Origin: Sulfobacillus acidophilus DSM 10332
GTDB taxonomy: Bacteria; Bacillota; Sulfobacillia; Sulfobacillales; Sulfobacillaceae
NCBI GenBank assembly: GCA_000237975.1
Contig: CP003179.1
Coordinates: 744,001-808,000, forward strand
Length of the DNA stretch: 64,000 nt
Reading direction: 5' to 3'
Shown in pieces: positions 56,300-64,000 of the stretch. The notes under the pieces were generated by a model. The model searched no databases. It worked only from the letters and a program-made list of their open reading frames with translations, and was not told where the DNA came from. The stretch's first letter is position 1; each line of letters begins with the position of its first letter. A program made the translations under genes and the position numbers.

Positions 56300-56722
56300 G
56301 ATAATCCCTCCCGTATAGAAGTATTCCCATTTTATCCATGAGAAAAAGGGGAAAAATGTGCCGACCGGAAAAAAGAAACGAGGTCGTCGGAGTCCACATT
56401 CGCGATGTCGCGAATCCGTTCCCCGACGAACATGCTCGAGTCTAGGTATGATAGAGAGAGGTCAAGCCCTATGTCCAGAAATCAATGCGGAATAGATGGA
56501 TGACGTACAGGCGTATTGTCGCGGTTTGTCTTCAAAACTACCGGTGGGGAATATCGAAGCGGGGGCGGCTATCAACCGACGAACTTTCAACCGCAAACTG
56601 GACCGTTACGCTGTCCCAATGTTTAGGGGTGCTAACCAAAAAGGCGTCGGACGGATGCGATCCGGCCACCGATTCCGGTTGGTTTTAGCGAGCTTTTACG
56701 GCCGAGTGTGGGTTGGTGGCCG
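56300..56722. other. 423-bp stretch without a recognised gene
   Basis: A short plus-strand frame from 56496 begins MDDVQAYCRGLSSKLP but loses sense within about 50 codons. It may be a fragment. Confidence 0.3.
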
Positions 56723-57106
56723 TCATCCGACGGGTACGACGGGGCGTCCACAGCGCGGGCAATAGCGTGCATCCGCCGGGAGATCGGCTCCACACTCGGC
56801 ACATCGAACGGCCGACGGACGCATGGCCTCGTCGACTTTTCGTTCGGCTTGGGCCAATGCCGCTTCGGCTTGGTTAATCTGAACGAGCGCCTCGGAAAAT
56901 TGGGAATCGTTCCGGTTAACAAGTTCTGTTTCATGCCATTCCGCATAAACCAGCCGACCCAATTCTTCAAACGCCTGATCCAATTGAGCCCGGGCTTTGG
57001 CGACATCGGCCCGTAACTGTGCGATTATCACCTGATGTTCCAACCCTTGGGTCGCTTGGTTGACGGTTGACCATGCTTTATCTTTCCATTGCTTCCAGTC
57101 GGGCAT
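56723..57106 (-). CDS. coiled-coil protein with C-terminal zinc ribbon
   Basis: 127 residues. A long amphipathic helix (QVIIAQLRADVAKARAQLDQ, then AQAEAALAQAERKVDEAM) is followed by a zinc ribbon CAECGADLPADARYCPRCGRPV. Such zinc-ribbon/coiled-coil proteins are common in Gram-positives and often have unknown roles. The ATG at 57106 is preferred; an upstream in-frame ATG at 57130 is possible. Divergent from the DUF2079 gene. Confidence 0.7.
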   Translation of the reverse strand: MPDWKQWKDKAWSTVNQATQGLEHQVIIAQLRADVAKARAQLDQAFEELGRLVYAEWHETELVNRNDSQFSEALVQINQAEAALAQAERKVDEAMRPSAVRCAECGADLPADARYCPRCGRPVVPVG

Positions 57107-57451
57107 CGGTGACACCAGCCTTTCTCCCATGAGCCACCTGAGATTTGTTCGGCCCTTCGTCCCATTTGGAATAGGGCTTCAACCGGGCAAAACGCCTTTT
57201 CGTCCCGATCCTTATCGAGACGGTTTATGCGCCGTTCACCGGATTATCATCTTTATTCTACCGCTGAAAGGGGAGGGTGGCGAACAAAAGAAATTTTTCT
57301 TTGAGGGGAACGGCATAGGAACTACAGCAGGCAGGAATTGACAATTTCTTTCACGAATATTCGGTAGCGACATTTTATGAAAAACATTATCCATACCTGA
57401 AATCCTGAGGTTATGCCCGGTGGCAGGGGATATGACAAAAGGGGTCGTTTC

Positions 57452-59305
57452 ATGACGGCAGGTATCATTCGGCACGATAAACGAGGGATATCGCCGCCTT
57501 GGCTTCTCGGGGGCGTGATCTTCCTCTTTGGCGCATTCCAAATCGTTATTTCCTGGCATAAATATTGGACATTACAAGCCTCCACGATGGATTTGGGCTA
57601 CTTCGAGCAGGCGTTTTGGGATATTTCCCACGGCAATTGGTGGGCTTTTTCTTCGGTATTTCAAACCCCTGCGGTGGCGGCGGACGGCTCTCTTTGGCTC
57701 TATCCGCTGGCGTATGGATTTCGGTATTTAGGGGGAGACCTGTTCCTTTTTACCGTGCAAGCGGTCGGCACGGGACTCGCCGCATGGGGAATCTACCGAG
57801 CGGCTCGCATCCATCAACTCTCGTCGGGGCATTCCGTGGCCGTAGCGATATTGTTTTTGTTGTACCCTGCGGTGCTCGGGGGCAGCCAATTTGACTTTCA
57901 TCCCGATTTTATTGCGCTTCCCTTTTTGGTGTGGGGTTATGTGTTCTACCGGATGGGCCGTTATGTGCCCTATTATCTATTTTTAACGGCTGCTTTGTTG
58001 GCCAAAAACATGGCGTTGGTGTCGTTGATGGGGTGGGGCTTGGGGCTTTTGGTATGGGAACGTCAAATCCGCGATGGTGTGATTGTTTTAACGGGAAGTT
58101 TCTTGCTGTTTTGGCTGGAGCTAGGATATATTATTCCTCATTTTTTTCTTGGCGGGACCGAACCCATCAATGATACGTTATATGCTTATCTTGGTCACGG
58201 CATCTCCGGTGTAATCCGGGGGATTTTGCTTCATCCCGATCGCGTATGGATTCATTTAGCGCATCAAATGCCGTATGCTTTGCTGATCTTTGGGCCGGTC
58301 TTAGGAATTTCGTTCGGGGGCCGTGCCAGCGTGGGACCAACCCTCGCCCTCTGGTTTTTGAATGCGCTGTCGATTTTTCGTCCCCAACATATTATTGGCA
58401 ACCAATATCAGGTCATGTTGGCCGGGTGGTTGTTTCTTGCGTTGATCGAAGCCTTATCCCGCCTCACCGTTCGCCGGCATATAGCGTTGATGGCGGTGGG
58501 ACTGACCATCACGTTATTGGAGGCGGGGTTCATTGACCTCGTGATTGGGCCCATGATGGCGGTCAGATCGGCTCCAGTCGCTTCCGTACAGGCGGCGGTC
58601 GCGCAAATTCCGGCCAATAGTGTGGTCTGGACCCAAAATCGCCTTGGAGTTTGGGCCTACCGACTGCCGCTGCTGGGAATTGACCGGGGGGTAACCCCTG
58701 AAGTCATGGTCAGCAATCTACCCCGTTTATGGTCGGAAGCACCCGTGAAAAAGCACCCGACGACCGAGCTGTTGGGCCTTAGTCCCACTACCCTCTATTT
58801 TGCCGACGTGGTGGGACATGCTCTCGCTACGGGATACCAGGTGACATTTCACCGGCACGGAGTGTTCGTCGTGACCGGGGACCGGACATTTTCGGTTCCG
58901 CGAGCCGGATCCGTTAATTACGGTAGCCAACCGGGATCTTACCCGTGGATTATTCCGCCGTTCACGCAGATTACGGAGCATAGTGTTATGCAATGGAAAA
59001 CGCTGTCGTTAAGAGTCTTACCGCATATATCGGGTCTGGTGATACCGAGCGTGCCGTTAATTCTGGGGCCCGGTCAGTATCGGGTGGGGGTGGTCATTAG
59101 GGATCCGAACCGTCTTGGGTCCCGAAAGCCTTGGGGCTATCTGCAGGTCGGTTCGCTGTCCCGACCGATTCGGAGCTCCACGCCCGTCACCTGGCTTTCC
59201 CTCAAGCTGACGAAAGAGGAGGGAATGAATCTTGCGGTAACCACGACCGGGGTTCAGTCATTTGACATTGAAAACCTTGTGGTGGAACGGTTGGCGTCGT
59301 CCTAA
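57452..59305 (+). CDS. DUF2079-family polytopic membrane protein
   Basis: 617 residues with about ten to twelve helices in the first 380 and a soluble C-terminal part. The N-terminal helix followed by STMDLGYFEQAFWDISHGN and SQFDFHPDFIALPFL is the DUF2079 signature, a GT-C-like membrane glycosyltransferase-type fold. The Asp after the first helix corresponds to the usual catalytic position of GT-C enzymes, so lipid-linked sugar transfer is possible but unproven. The ATG at 57452 is preferred over a frame start at 57413. A terminator follows. Confidence 0.8.
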   Translation: MTAGIIRHDKRGISPPWLLGGVIFLFGAFQIVISWHKYWTLQASTMDLGYFEQAFWDISHGNWWAFSSVFQTPAVAADGSLWLYPLAYGFRYLGGDLFLFTVQAVGTGLAAWGIYRAARIHQLSSGHSVAVAILFLLYPAVLGGSQFDFHPDFIALPFLVWGYVFYRMGRYVPYYLFLTAALLAKNMALVSLMGWGLGLLVWERQIRDGVIVLTGSFLLFWLELGYIIPHFFLGGTEPINDTLYAYLGHGISGVIRGILLHPDRVWIHLAHQMPYALLIFGPVLGISFGGRASVGPTLALWFLNALSIFRPQHIIGNQYQVMLAGWLFLALIEALSRLTVRRHIALMAVGLTITLLEAGFIDLVIGPMMAVRSAPVASVQAAVAQIPANSVVWTQNRLGVWAYRLPLLGIDRGVTPEVMVSNLPRLWSEAPVKKHPTTELLGLSPTTLYFADVVGHALATGYQVTFHRHGVFVVTGDRTFSVPRAGSVNYGSQPGSYPWIIPPFTQITEHSVMQWKTLSLRVLPHISGLVIPSVPLILGPGQYRVGVVIRDPNRLGSRKPWGYLQVGSLSRPIRSSTPVTWLSLKLTKEEGMNLAVTTTGVQSFDIENLVVERLASS

Positions 59306-59355
59306 TCAAGCACCCGCGGGTACGGTCGTCCTGTCGGATTTAGGCCCTTTCGGGG

Positions 59356-59391
59356 AAAGGCACCCGTCCTTTGGCGGGTGCCTCTCCTTTT
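59356..59391. terminator. terminator between convergent genes
   Basis: AGGCACCCG (59358-59366) pairs with CGGGTGCCT (59375-59383), followed by CTCCTTTTA. It separates the DUF2079 gene from the chemoreceptor gene and may act in both directions. Confidence 0.75.
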
Positions 59392-59420
59392 AGTTGGCGG
59401 TTAGCGCACGGATGGGTTCG

Positions 59421-61454
59421 CTAGGCTGCGTGTTCCCGGCGGGATCCCGGCATATCGTGGTCGCTCAGGTGGTATCGTTCCACCAATGTGGCTAATCGGC
59501 GAGAGACGTCGATGAGTTCTTGCGCTTTTTTGGTTAAATCGTCCGACGCTTCGGCGACATGCTGGCTGGTGCTGGAGAGCTCTTCGGTGGCGGCGGCGGT
59601 TTCTTCCGAAATGGCCGCCAGCGAGGAGACCGTTTCGGTCACGTCCGACGCGGCTGCCGCCATCGATTTGGCCGCGTGGGCGTTTTCTTGCGCGATCCGG
59701 CTTATCGTGCGCATGGCCGTATCCAATTGGCTACTCTCGGATTCCAACTTTACAAAGGTCCGTTCGAGTTGACTCATCTCGTTTCCGACCTCGGAGATGG
59801 CCGTCACCAATTCCCGGAAGGCCACCCGGCTTTCGTCCGCGAGTTTTTGCCCCGACGCCACTTCGTCTTGCCCTTTGGCAATCGCGGTGGTGGCTCGTAA
59901 CACGGTTTCTTGGATGGTTTGGATGAGTTGGCTGACCGTGGCTGATTCACGTGAGGATTGTTCGGCGAGTTTTCGGACTTCATCCGCGACGACGGCAAAT
60001 CCGCGGCCGGCGTCACCGGCCCTGGCCGCCTCAATGGCGGCATTGAGGGCTAATAGATTGGTTTGTTCGGCAATGGTGGAAATGGTTTGGGCAATGTGGC
60101 CGATTTGCTGGGAATGGGTACCGAGGGTGGCAATGGCATCGCCGGTGGCTTCCGTCACCGATGCGATACGGTCCATGGCCGTCAACAACGCTTCTAATTC
60201 GGTCCGGCCGTTTTCAGCCGTTTGTTGCGATTGGCGGGTCGACTGGGCCATACGGGTGACTACCGCTTTGAGGTGTTGTTGGGCTTCTTGCAGGGCCTGA
60301 AGCGCTTTTTCGCCCCAAGACGCTTGTTCCGCTTGCGTGTGGGCACCGCCCGTCACTTGTTCTACGGAAGCCTTGAGTTGTTGACTGGCACTGGCAATAT
60401 TTTGTAATCCCTGGGACGATTCATTGGTCGCTTCGGCGGTTTGGGCCAAGGCTTGCGACATTTGATGCGTCGCGTCGGTAGTCTGGCCGGCCAAACGAGT
60501 GAATTCGTCCGCCCGATCGCGAATGGCGCGACTGGATTCCCGAATCGCTTCCAGCATTTGCCGCAAGTTCCGGTGCATGGTGATCATGGATTGACCCAAG
60601 ATGTCGTCCGGTCCGGCGGCCTGGGGCTCCATTCGCAGGTTTCCTTCGCCAATCGCCTGCGCCACCTGGCTCACCTCGGTTAAATAGCGAATCATATGGC
60701 GAAATGCGTCGGCCAGTTGGCCAATTTCGTCACCACTGCGGAACGTGATGTCATGATGCACCACCCCGGTCGCCAGCTGGCGGGCGATGGTTTCCAGCCG
60801 CTGAAGAGGACGTACGGCTACCCACTGAACAAAGCCCAACGCCATGAACAAGAAGATGACCATGACAACGCTCGTAATCCAGGCCCAGGTGATGAGAGCG
60901 GTTTGGGCTTGTTGAATGGCGCTTAAATCGTGGTTAACCTGGTTTTGACTGAGTTGACCGATTTCTGTGAGGAGCGGCATGATGGCATTGGACGGGGCAC
61001 TGTTACCCACCGTTTGCATTGCGACCGCCGCGGCGACGGCATGGTGGAGAACATCTTGGTGGACGATTTGAGCATCCTCATTATAGGCGTGAATTTGGGT
61101 ACCCAATTGCTGCAACAGATGTTTCATAACGAGATTGGGCGCTTTCGATTCGGCATAGGCCAAATTATGCTGTAAGGTGGCGGAAAATCCCAGCGCTTGC
61201 TGATAAGTGGTTTGAGCCAACGCCGTTTGATGACTCATTTCAGCCGTTAAGGCATACATATTCATCTGATCGTCGTACCCATAAAATGCGGTTTCCATCG
61301 AGGAGATGGCCCGATGAATCGCATTATCGCGTTCTTTCAGCACGTCAATTTGTGATAGCGTATGATTGGCGTGAGTGATGGTTAAGATTCCATCGCCAAT
61401 GACAACTCCCATTAACACGACGGCGAGGACGCCGACTTTAGCTGTTAAGCGCAT
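59421..61454 (-). CDS. methyl-accepting chemotaxis protein
   Basis: 677 residues. TM1 (about 7-26), an extracytoplasmic helical sensor domain (about 30-190, rich in His/Gln/Tyr), TM2 (about 190-212), a HAMP domain ([16 protein letters not shown] and on), then the cytoplasmic signalling domain with the conserved hairpin tip [21 protein letters not shown] and [16 protein letters not shown]. The sensor helices resemble a four-helix bundle. The ligand is unknown. It is divergent from a CheC-like/GGDEF protein. The ATG at 61454 is preceded by GGGTGGGG. Confidence 0.95.
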   Translation of the reverse strand: MRLTAKVGVLAVVLMGVVIGDGILTITHANHTLSQIDVLKERDNAIHRAISSMETAFYGYDDQMNMYALTAEMSHQTALAQTTYQQALGFSATLQHNLAYAESKAPNLVMKHLLQQLGTQIHAYNEDAQIVHQDVLHHAVAAAVAMQTVGNSAPSNAIMPLLTEIGQLSQNQVNHDLSAIQQAQTALITWAWITSVVMVIFLFMALGFVQWVAVRPLQRLETIARQLATGVVHHDITFRSGDEIGQLADAFRHMIRYLTEVSQVAQAIGEGNLRMEPQAAGPDDILGQSMITMHRNLRQMLEAIRESSRAIRDRADEFTRLAGQTTDATHQMSQALAQTAEATNESSQGLQNIASASQQLKASVEQVTGGAHTQAEQASWGEKALQALQEAQQHLKAVVTRMAQSTRQSQQTAENGRTELEALLTAMDRIASVTEATGDAIATLGTHSQQIGHIAQTISTIAEQTNLLALNAAIEAARAGDAGRGFAVVADEVRKLAEQSSRESATVSQLIQTIQETVLRATTAIAKGQDEVASGQKLADESRVAFRELVTAISEVGNEMSQLERTFVKLESESSQLDTAMRTISRIAQENAHAAKSMAAAASDVTETVSSLAAISEETAAATEELSSTSQHVAEASDDLTKKAQELIDVSRRLATLVERYHLSDHDMPGSRREHAA

Positions 61455-61714
61455 TCACCCCACCCTTTATTGGCGATTTTGTCGGAGAGTTCCATATCCG
61501 ACAATTATCGACCTAATTAGGCAAGCAGACCGGAAACTCCTCTTTTGATCGCAAGGAATTTTGAACAGACAGAAAAATGGCGAAATACGAGGATATGTTA
61601 ACCGGTTCAGTTTGTCGGAAGTCGAAAAAAAGAAAAAGATGTCGATCGTCTCGGCAGGAGATCGGCTATCCTGAACGGAATATTCTTCCGCAAAACCGAT
61701 CCGGAGAATGAGGA

Positions 61715-63835
61715 ATGGGTGTGCCTTTCGTAACACATGACAACCAGGTATTTCGCGATCATCCCCAAGGATGGCTTCGCATCATCCGCCCTGGCCTGAT
61801 GGAAGCGACCCAGGCGTTCCGTCAGCTGACGGGCCGCAGTTTTCGCCTGGTTAATGCCCAGGTGATGTCGGGAGCGGATCCGGCCGGGCGATTAGTCGAG
61901 AGCGAAGGGGCCGCCATTTATCTCGGCGTCTTGGGACGGCGTCCGGTGGATGTCGTCTTATGGTTTCCACGGGAATTTGCGATAAACCTGGTCGAATCGC
62001 TGATTCCTCCACCGGTCGGTTGGCCTCTGTCGGGCCTTTCGGAGTCGGCGTTTTTGGAATTGGCCAATGTGGTCTTTACGGCGTTTCTGAACGTTGTGGC
62101 CGACATGTTGCGGGAGTCCTGGCCCGTAACGCCGCCCCGGCTTTTGGATCGAGGGGAGCGCGACCGGTGGCTTCAGGCGGCCCGGATGCACGGTGCGGCC
62201 TTGACGGTGGAAGCGAGCTGGACGGTTGACGGGGAACCGGGGAATGCGCTTCTTTTGTTGAGCGATCACGCCTCCAAAGCCGTAACACCCCCAGATATCT
62301 CCTCATCCGACGCCTCGTGGGACTGGGTCAATCCCGAACAATGGAACCAGGTACTGGATACCGGGGTTTGGTACCCTGTCGTAATCCGCTGGGCGCATCG
62401 CTGGGCAAACCGGTTTAATGACGGGCACTGGCCGCAAGTGGTGGTGCAAACGCTTCCGGTTACCGTGGCGAGCTTGTGGCGCCTCGTGAACGAACAAGAG
62501 GCCGAGGTGCTGGCGGCCAAAGGTTACCGACTCATGCCGGGTAATCGGGTGGCGATTGCCGATCCCCGGCACAATCTGGTAGCGGCGGCCTATCATGGAC
62601 GCGTGCCGGTGGCCTATCCCAATGACCAGGTCTTTCCGTTGATGCGGCATCTTACCGAGGCGAGCCGTGTCCTCGCGATTCCGCTGGTCACCCCCGACGG
62701 AGTCGCCGGGGTGCTCACCGTAGGTGAGATTGATCCGCGCCAGTGGTCGGAAGGGTTGGTTCAGGTCATCCAGGAATTTGCCCCGTTGTTGGCGCAAGCT
62801 TTGGTGCAACATGTCCGGGTGGTGGAATTGGAACGCCATGCGGCTCTTTTTCGGTGGATGAATCGAGTCGTCGGGACGGTGTGGGATCCGGCGACCGGGT
62901 ATCGGGTAAGACACGGAGATGTCGAAGCTCCGCCGGGAATTCTACGGCCTTGGCGCAAGGAGTGGCCGCGGTTGGCCGGGATTCAAGGGGGATTATGGGT
63001 TTTTTGGGATGAAGACCGTGAGCGGTGGCGGATTATTGACGCGTGGGGTCCTTGGACCTTCCGCACCTCCGAACTCTACACCGAGTGGTGGCCCCGGCTC
63101 CGGCGATGGTTATTAAGCGGCGATCCGGACTGTCAAACGCGCGGTTGGCGCATGCCCCCTCATCCGGCCGCGGTGGGGGATATGCCCGTGTTTTGGTACC
63201 CCATTCGGGAAGGGGAGCACGTGATTGGGGGCGGCGTGCTGTGGATTCCCGAGCCGACGGCGGGGGCAGGGGGCGTGTTGGATTCGCTATTGGACGTCGT
63301 CGGCATGGCGTTGGTCGCGATGCGTCGACAGCGCCAACTGACGCGGCAATCCTTACGCGATCCGCTGACGGATGCGTTGAATCGGCGGGGTCTGGAACGG
63401 GTGATGGACGACTTGCTATCGGCCGAACCGCCGCGCACGCTTCTGTTTTGTTTGGTCGATCTGGATAAATTTAAACCGGTGAACGATACCTGGGGGCATG
63501 CCGTGGGGGATCGGCTGTTGGCGGACTGGGCTCGTTTCGCGCGTCAATCGCTGCGGGCGGCCGACTGGGTGGCACGGATGGGAGGCGACGAATTTGTCGT
63601 ATTGTTCGTCGATGCCATTTGGTCCCCGGCGGTCAAAACCCGACTCGCCCGCTTAGTCGAAGAGGGACCGCTCACGCGCTATGGGGCTAGTGCGACGGTG
63701 GGGGTGGTGGAAATGCCGCGGGAAGCCCGGACCTTCGGGGATGCCTATCGCTTGGCGGATCAGCGGCTTTATTACGGAAAACAGCAAGGCCGAGGCCGCA
63801 TTATCGGCCCCGGCCAGCCTCTTGGCGAAGAATGA
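61715..63835 (+). CDS. CheC-like/GAF-like/GGDEF signalling protein
   Basis: 706 residues. The N-terminal region (about 85-125) has SAFLELAN, the S/D-x3-E-x2-N pattern of CheC-type CheY-P phosphatases (Ser111, Glu115, Asn118). Middle: a sensor-like region (about 190-360, GAF-like) and another (about 380-520). C-terminus: a GGDEF domain with GGDEF at 623-627 and the RxxD inhibitory site RAAD at 614-617, so a product-inhibited diguanylate cyclase is predicted. It connects chemotaxis-like phosphate signalling with cyclic-di-GMP. Divergent from the chemoreceptor. Start ATG 61715, with GGAGAATGAGG upstream. Confidence 0.85.
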   Translation: MGVPFVTHDNQVFRDHPQGWLRIIRPGLMEATQAFRQLTGRSFRLVNAQVMSGADPAGRLVESEGAAIYLGVLGRRPVDVVLWFPREFAINLVESLIPPPVGWPLSGLSESAFLELANVVFTAFLNVVADMLRESWPVTPPRLLDRGERDRWLQAARMHGAALTVEASWTVDGEPGNALLLLSDHASKAVTPPDISSSDASWDWVNPEQWNQVLDTGVWYPVVIRWAHRWANRFNDGHWPQVVVQTLPVTVASLWRLVNEQEAEVLAAKGYRLMPGNRVAIADPRHNLVAAAYHGRVPVAYPNDQVFPLMRHLTEASRVLAIPLVTPDGVAGVLTVGEIDPRQWSEGLVQVIQEFAPLLAQALVQHVRVVELERHAALFRWMNRVVGTVWDPATGYRVRHGDVEAPPGILRPWRKEWPRLAGIQGGLWVFWDEDRERWRIIDAWGPWTFRTSELYTEWWPRLRRWLLSGDPDCQTRGWRMPPHPAAVGDMPVFWYPIREGEHVIGGGVLWIPEPTAGAGGVLDSLLDVVGMALVAMRRQRQLTRQSLRDPLTDALNRRGLERVMDDLLSAEPPRTLLFCLVDLDKFKPVNDTWGHAVGDRLLADWARFARQSLRAADWVARMGGDEFVVLFVDAIWSPAVKTRLARLVEEGPLTRYGASATVGVVEMPREARTFGDAYRLADQRLYYGKQQGRGRIIGPGQPLGEE

Positions 63836-63837
63836 GG

Positions 63838-64000
63838 CTACTCTAAAGACGCGTGGTCAATCGAGACGCCGCGGCCGGTTTCGTGGCCTTTAACGTACCA
63901 GACCAAAGCCCCCGACAGACCAATCGCCCATATGAACATGTTAAACAGCATCGTGTGGGTGAGCGAAAAGTTTTGGGTGATATAAATCGTCACAATGTAG
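63838..64000 (-). CDS. C-terminal end of an MFS transporter (cut by window edge)
   Basis: The minus strand is open from the right edge to TAG at 63838. The 54 residues give a last transmembrane helix (MLFNMFIWAIGLSGALVWY) and a tail KGHETGRGVSIDHASLE of the sugar-porter type, comparable to the ETRG-like tail of the MFS protein at 7542. The rest of the gene is outside the window. Its stop is 3 bases from that of the GGDEF gene. Confidence 0.6.
   Translation of the reverse strand, partial: YIVTIYITQNFSLTHTMLFNMFIWAIGLSGALVWYVKGHETGRGVSIDHASLE

Noticed and set aside
56496-56765. Plus-strand frame beginning MDDVQAYCRG as a gene
   Set aside because: Sense is lost within about 50 codons and the second half overlaps the certain zinc-ribbon gene on the other strand.

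Overview
The window reads as part of a Gram-positive chromosome, most likely Sulfobacillus or a close acidophilic Firmicute. This is an inference from gene content (gap-pgk-tpiA-gpmI-eno operon, FabL-type enoyl reductase, sortase with substrate, tmRNA with a short ALAA-ending tag); no rRNA is present to confirm it. Three zones are visible: a compact core (1-15,550), a heavily rearranged island (about 15,550-46,200) and a second core-like zone (about 46,900-64,000).

Core 1: a tightly coupled lower-glycolysis operon (gap, partial at the left edge, then pgk, tpiA, gpmI, eno) runs by stop/start overlaps into a HAD-type hydrolase. It is followed by a 1-Cys peroxiredoxin, an MFS transporter, secG, rnr, two small unknown genes, smpB, a complete tmRNA gene (tag ANEDSYEYALAA), rph, an XTP/dITP pyrophosphatase, a two-gene membrane module that includes a 58-residue protein, and tRNA-Pro(TGG) and tRNA-Arg(TCT).

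Island: it starts directly after the tRNA pair with an excisionase-like gene. It holds two frameshifted lipoproteins, two IS110-family elements with long non-coding ends, a solo inverted copy of one IS110 end without a transposase, four IS256-type transposases (one with an IS3-family element inserted in it), a TPR fragment, a truncated DUF1906-type hydrolase, helicase and resolvase remnants, an integrase/excisionase/Cys-rich-VLP module, a Doc toxin with a putative antitoxin, and many genes broken by one-base indels. Inside it sits a decaying biosynthetic cluster: CapA-like phosphoesterase, MFS exporter, 40-residue candidate precursor peptide, SPASM radical SAM protein lacking its N-terminal iron-sulfur motif, and a fold-III PLP decarboxylase. 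It resembles a RiPP-type pathway that I cannot assign to a known class.

Core 2: a VIT/CCC1 metal transporter, an SspB-like ClpXP adaptor (notable because the tmRNA tag it would read is also in this window), a hotdog thioesterase, a fatty-acid mini-cluster (ketoacyl synthase, acyltransferase, and FabL-like reductase on the opposite strand), a YVTN beta-propeller secreted protein, a sortase with its likely substrate (non-canonical C-terminal LPLAP signal), a small M50-like membrane protease, a DUF2079 membrane protein, a chemoreceptor, and a CheC-like/GGDEF signalling protein. A partial MFS transporter runs off the right edge.

Apparent frameshifts and truncations are concentrated in 16-46 kb and absent from both flanking zones, which argues for genuine decay of a mobile island, although several breaks fall in G/C homopolymers and should be checked against reads.
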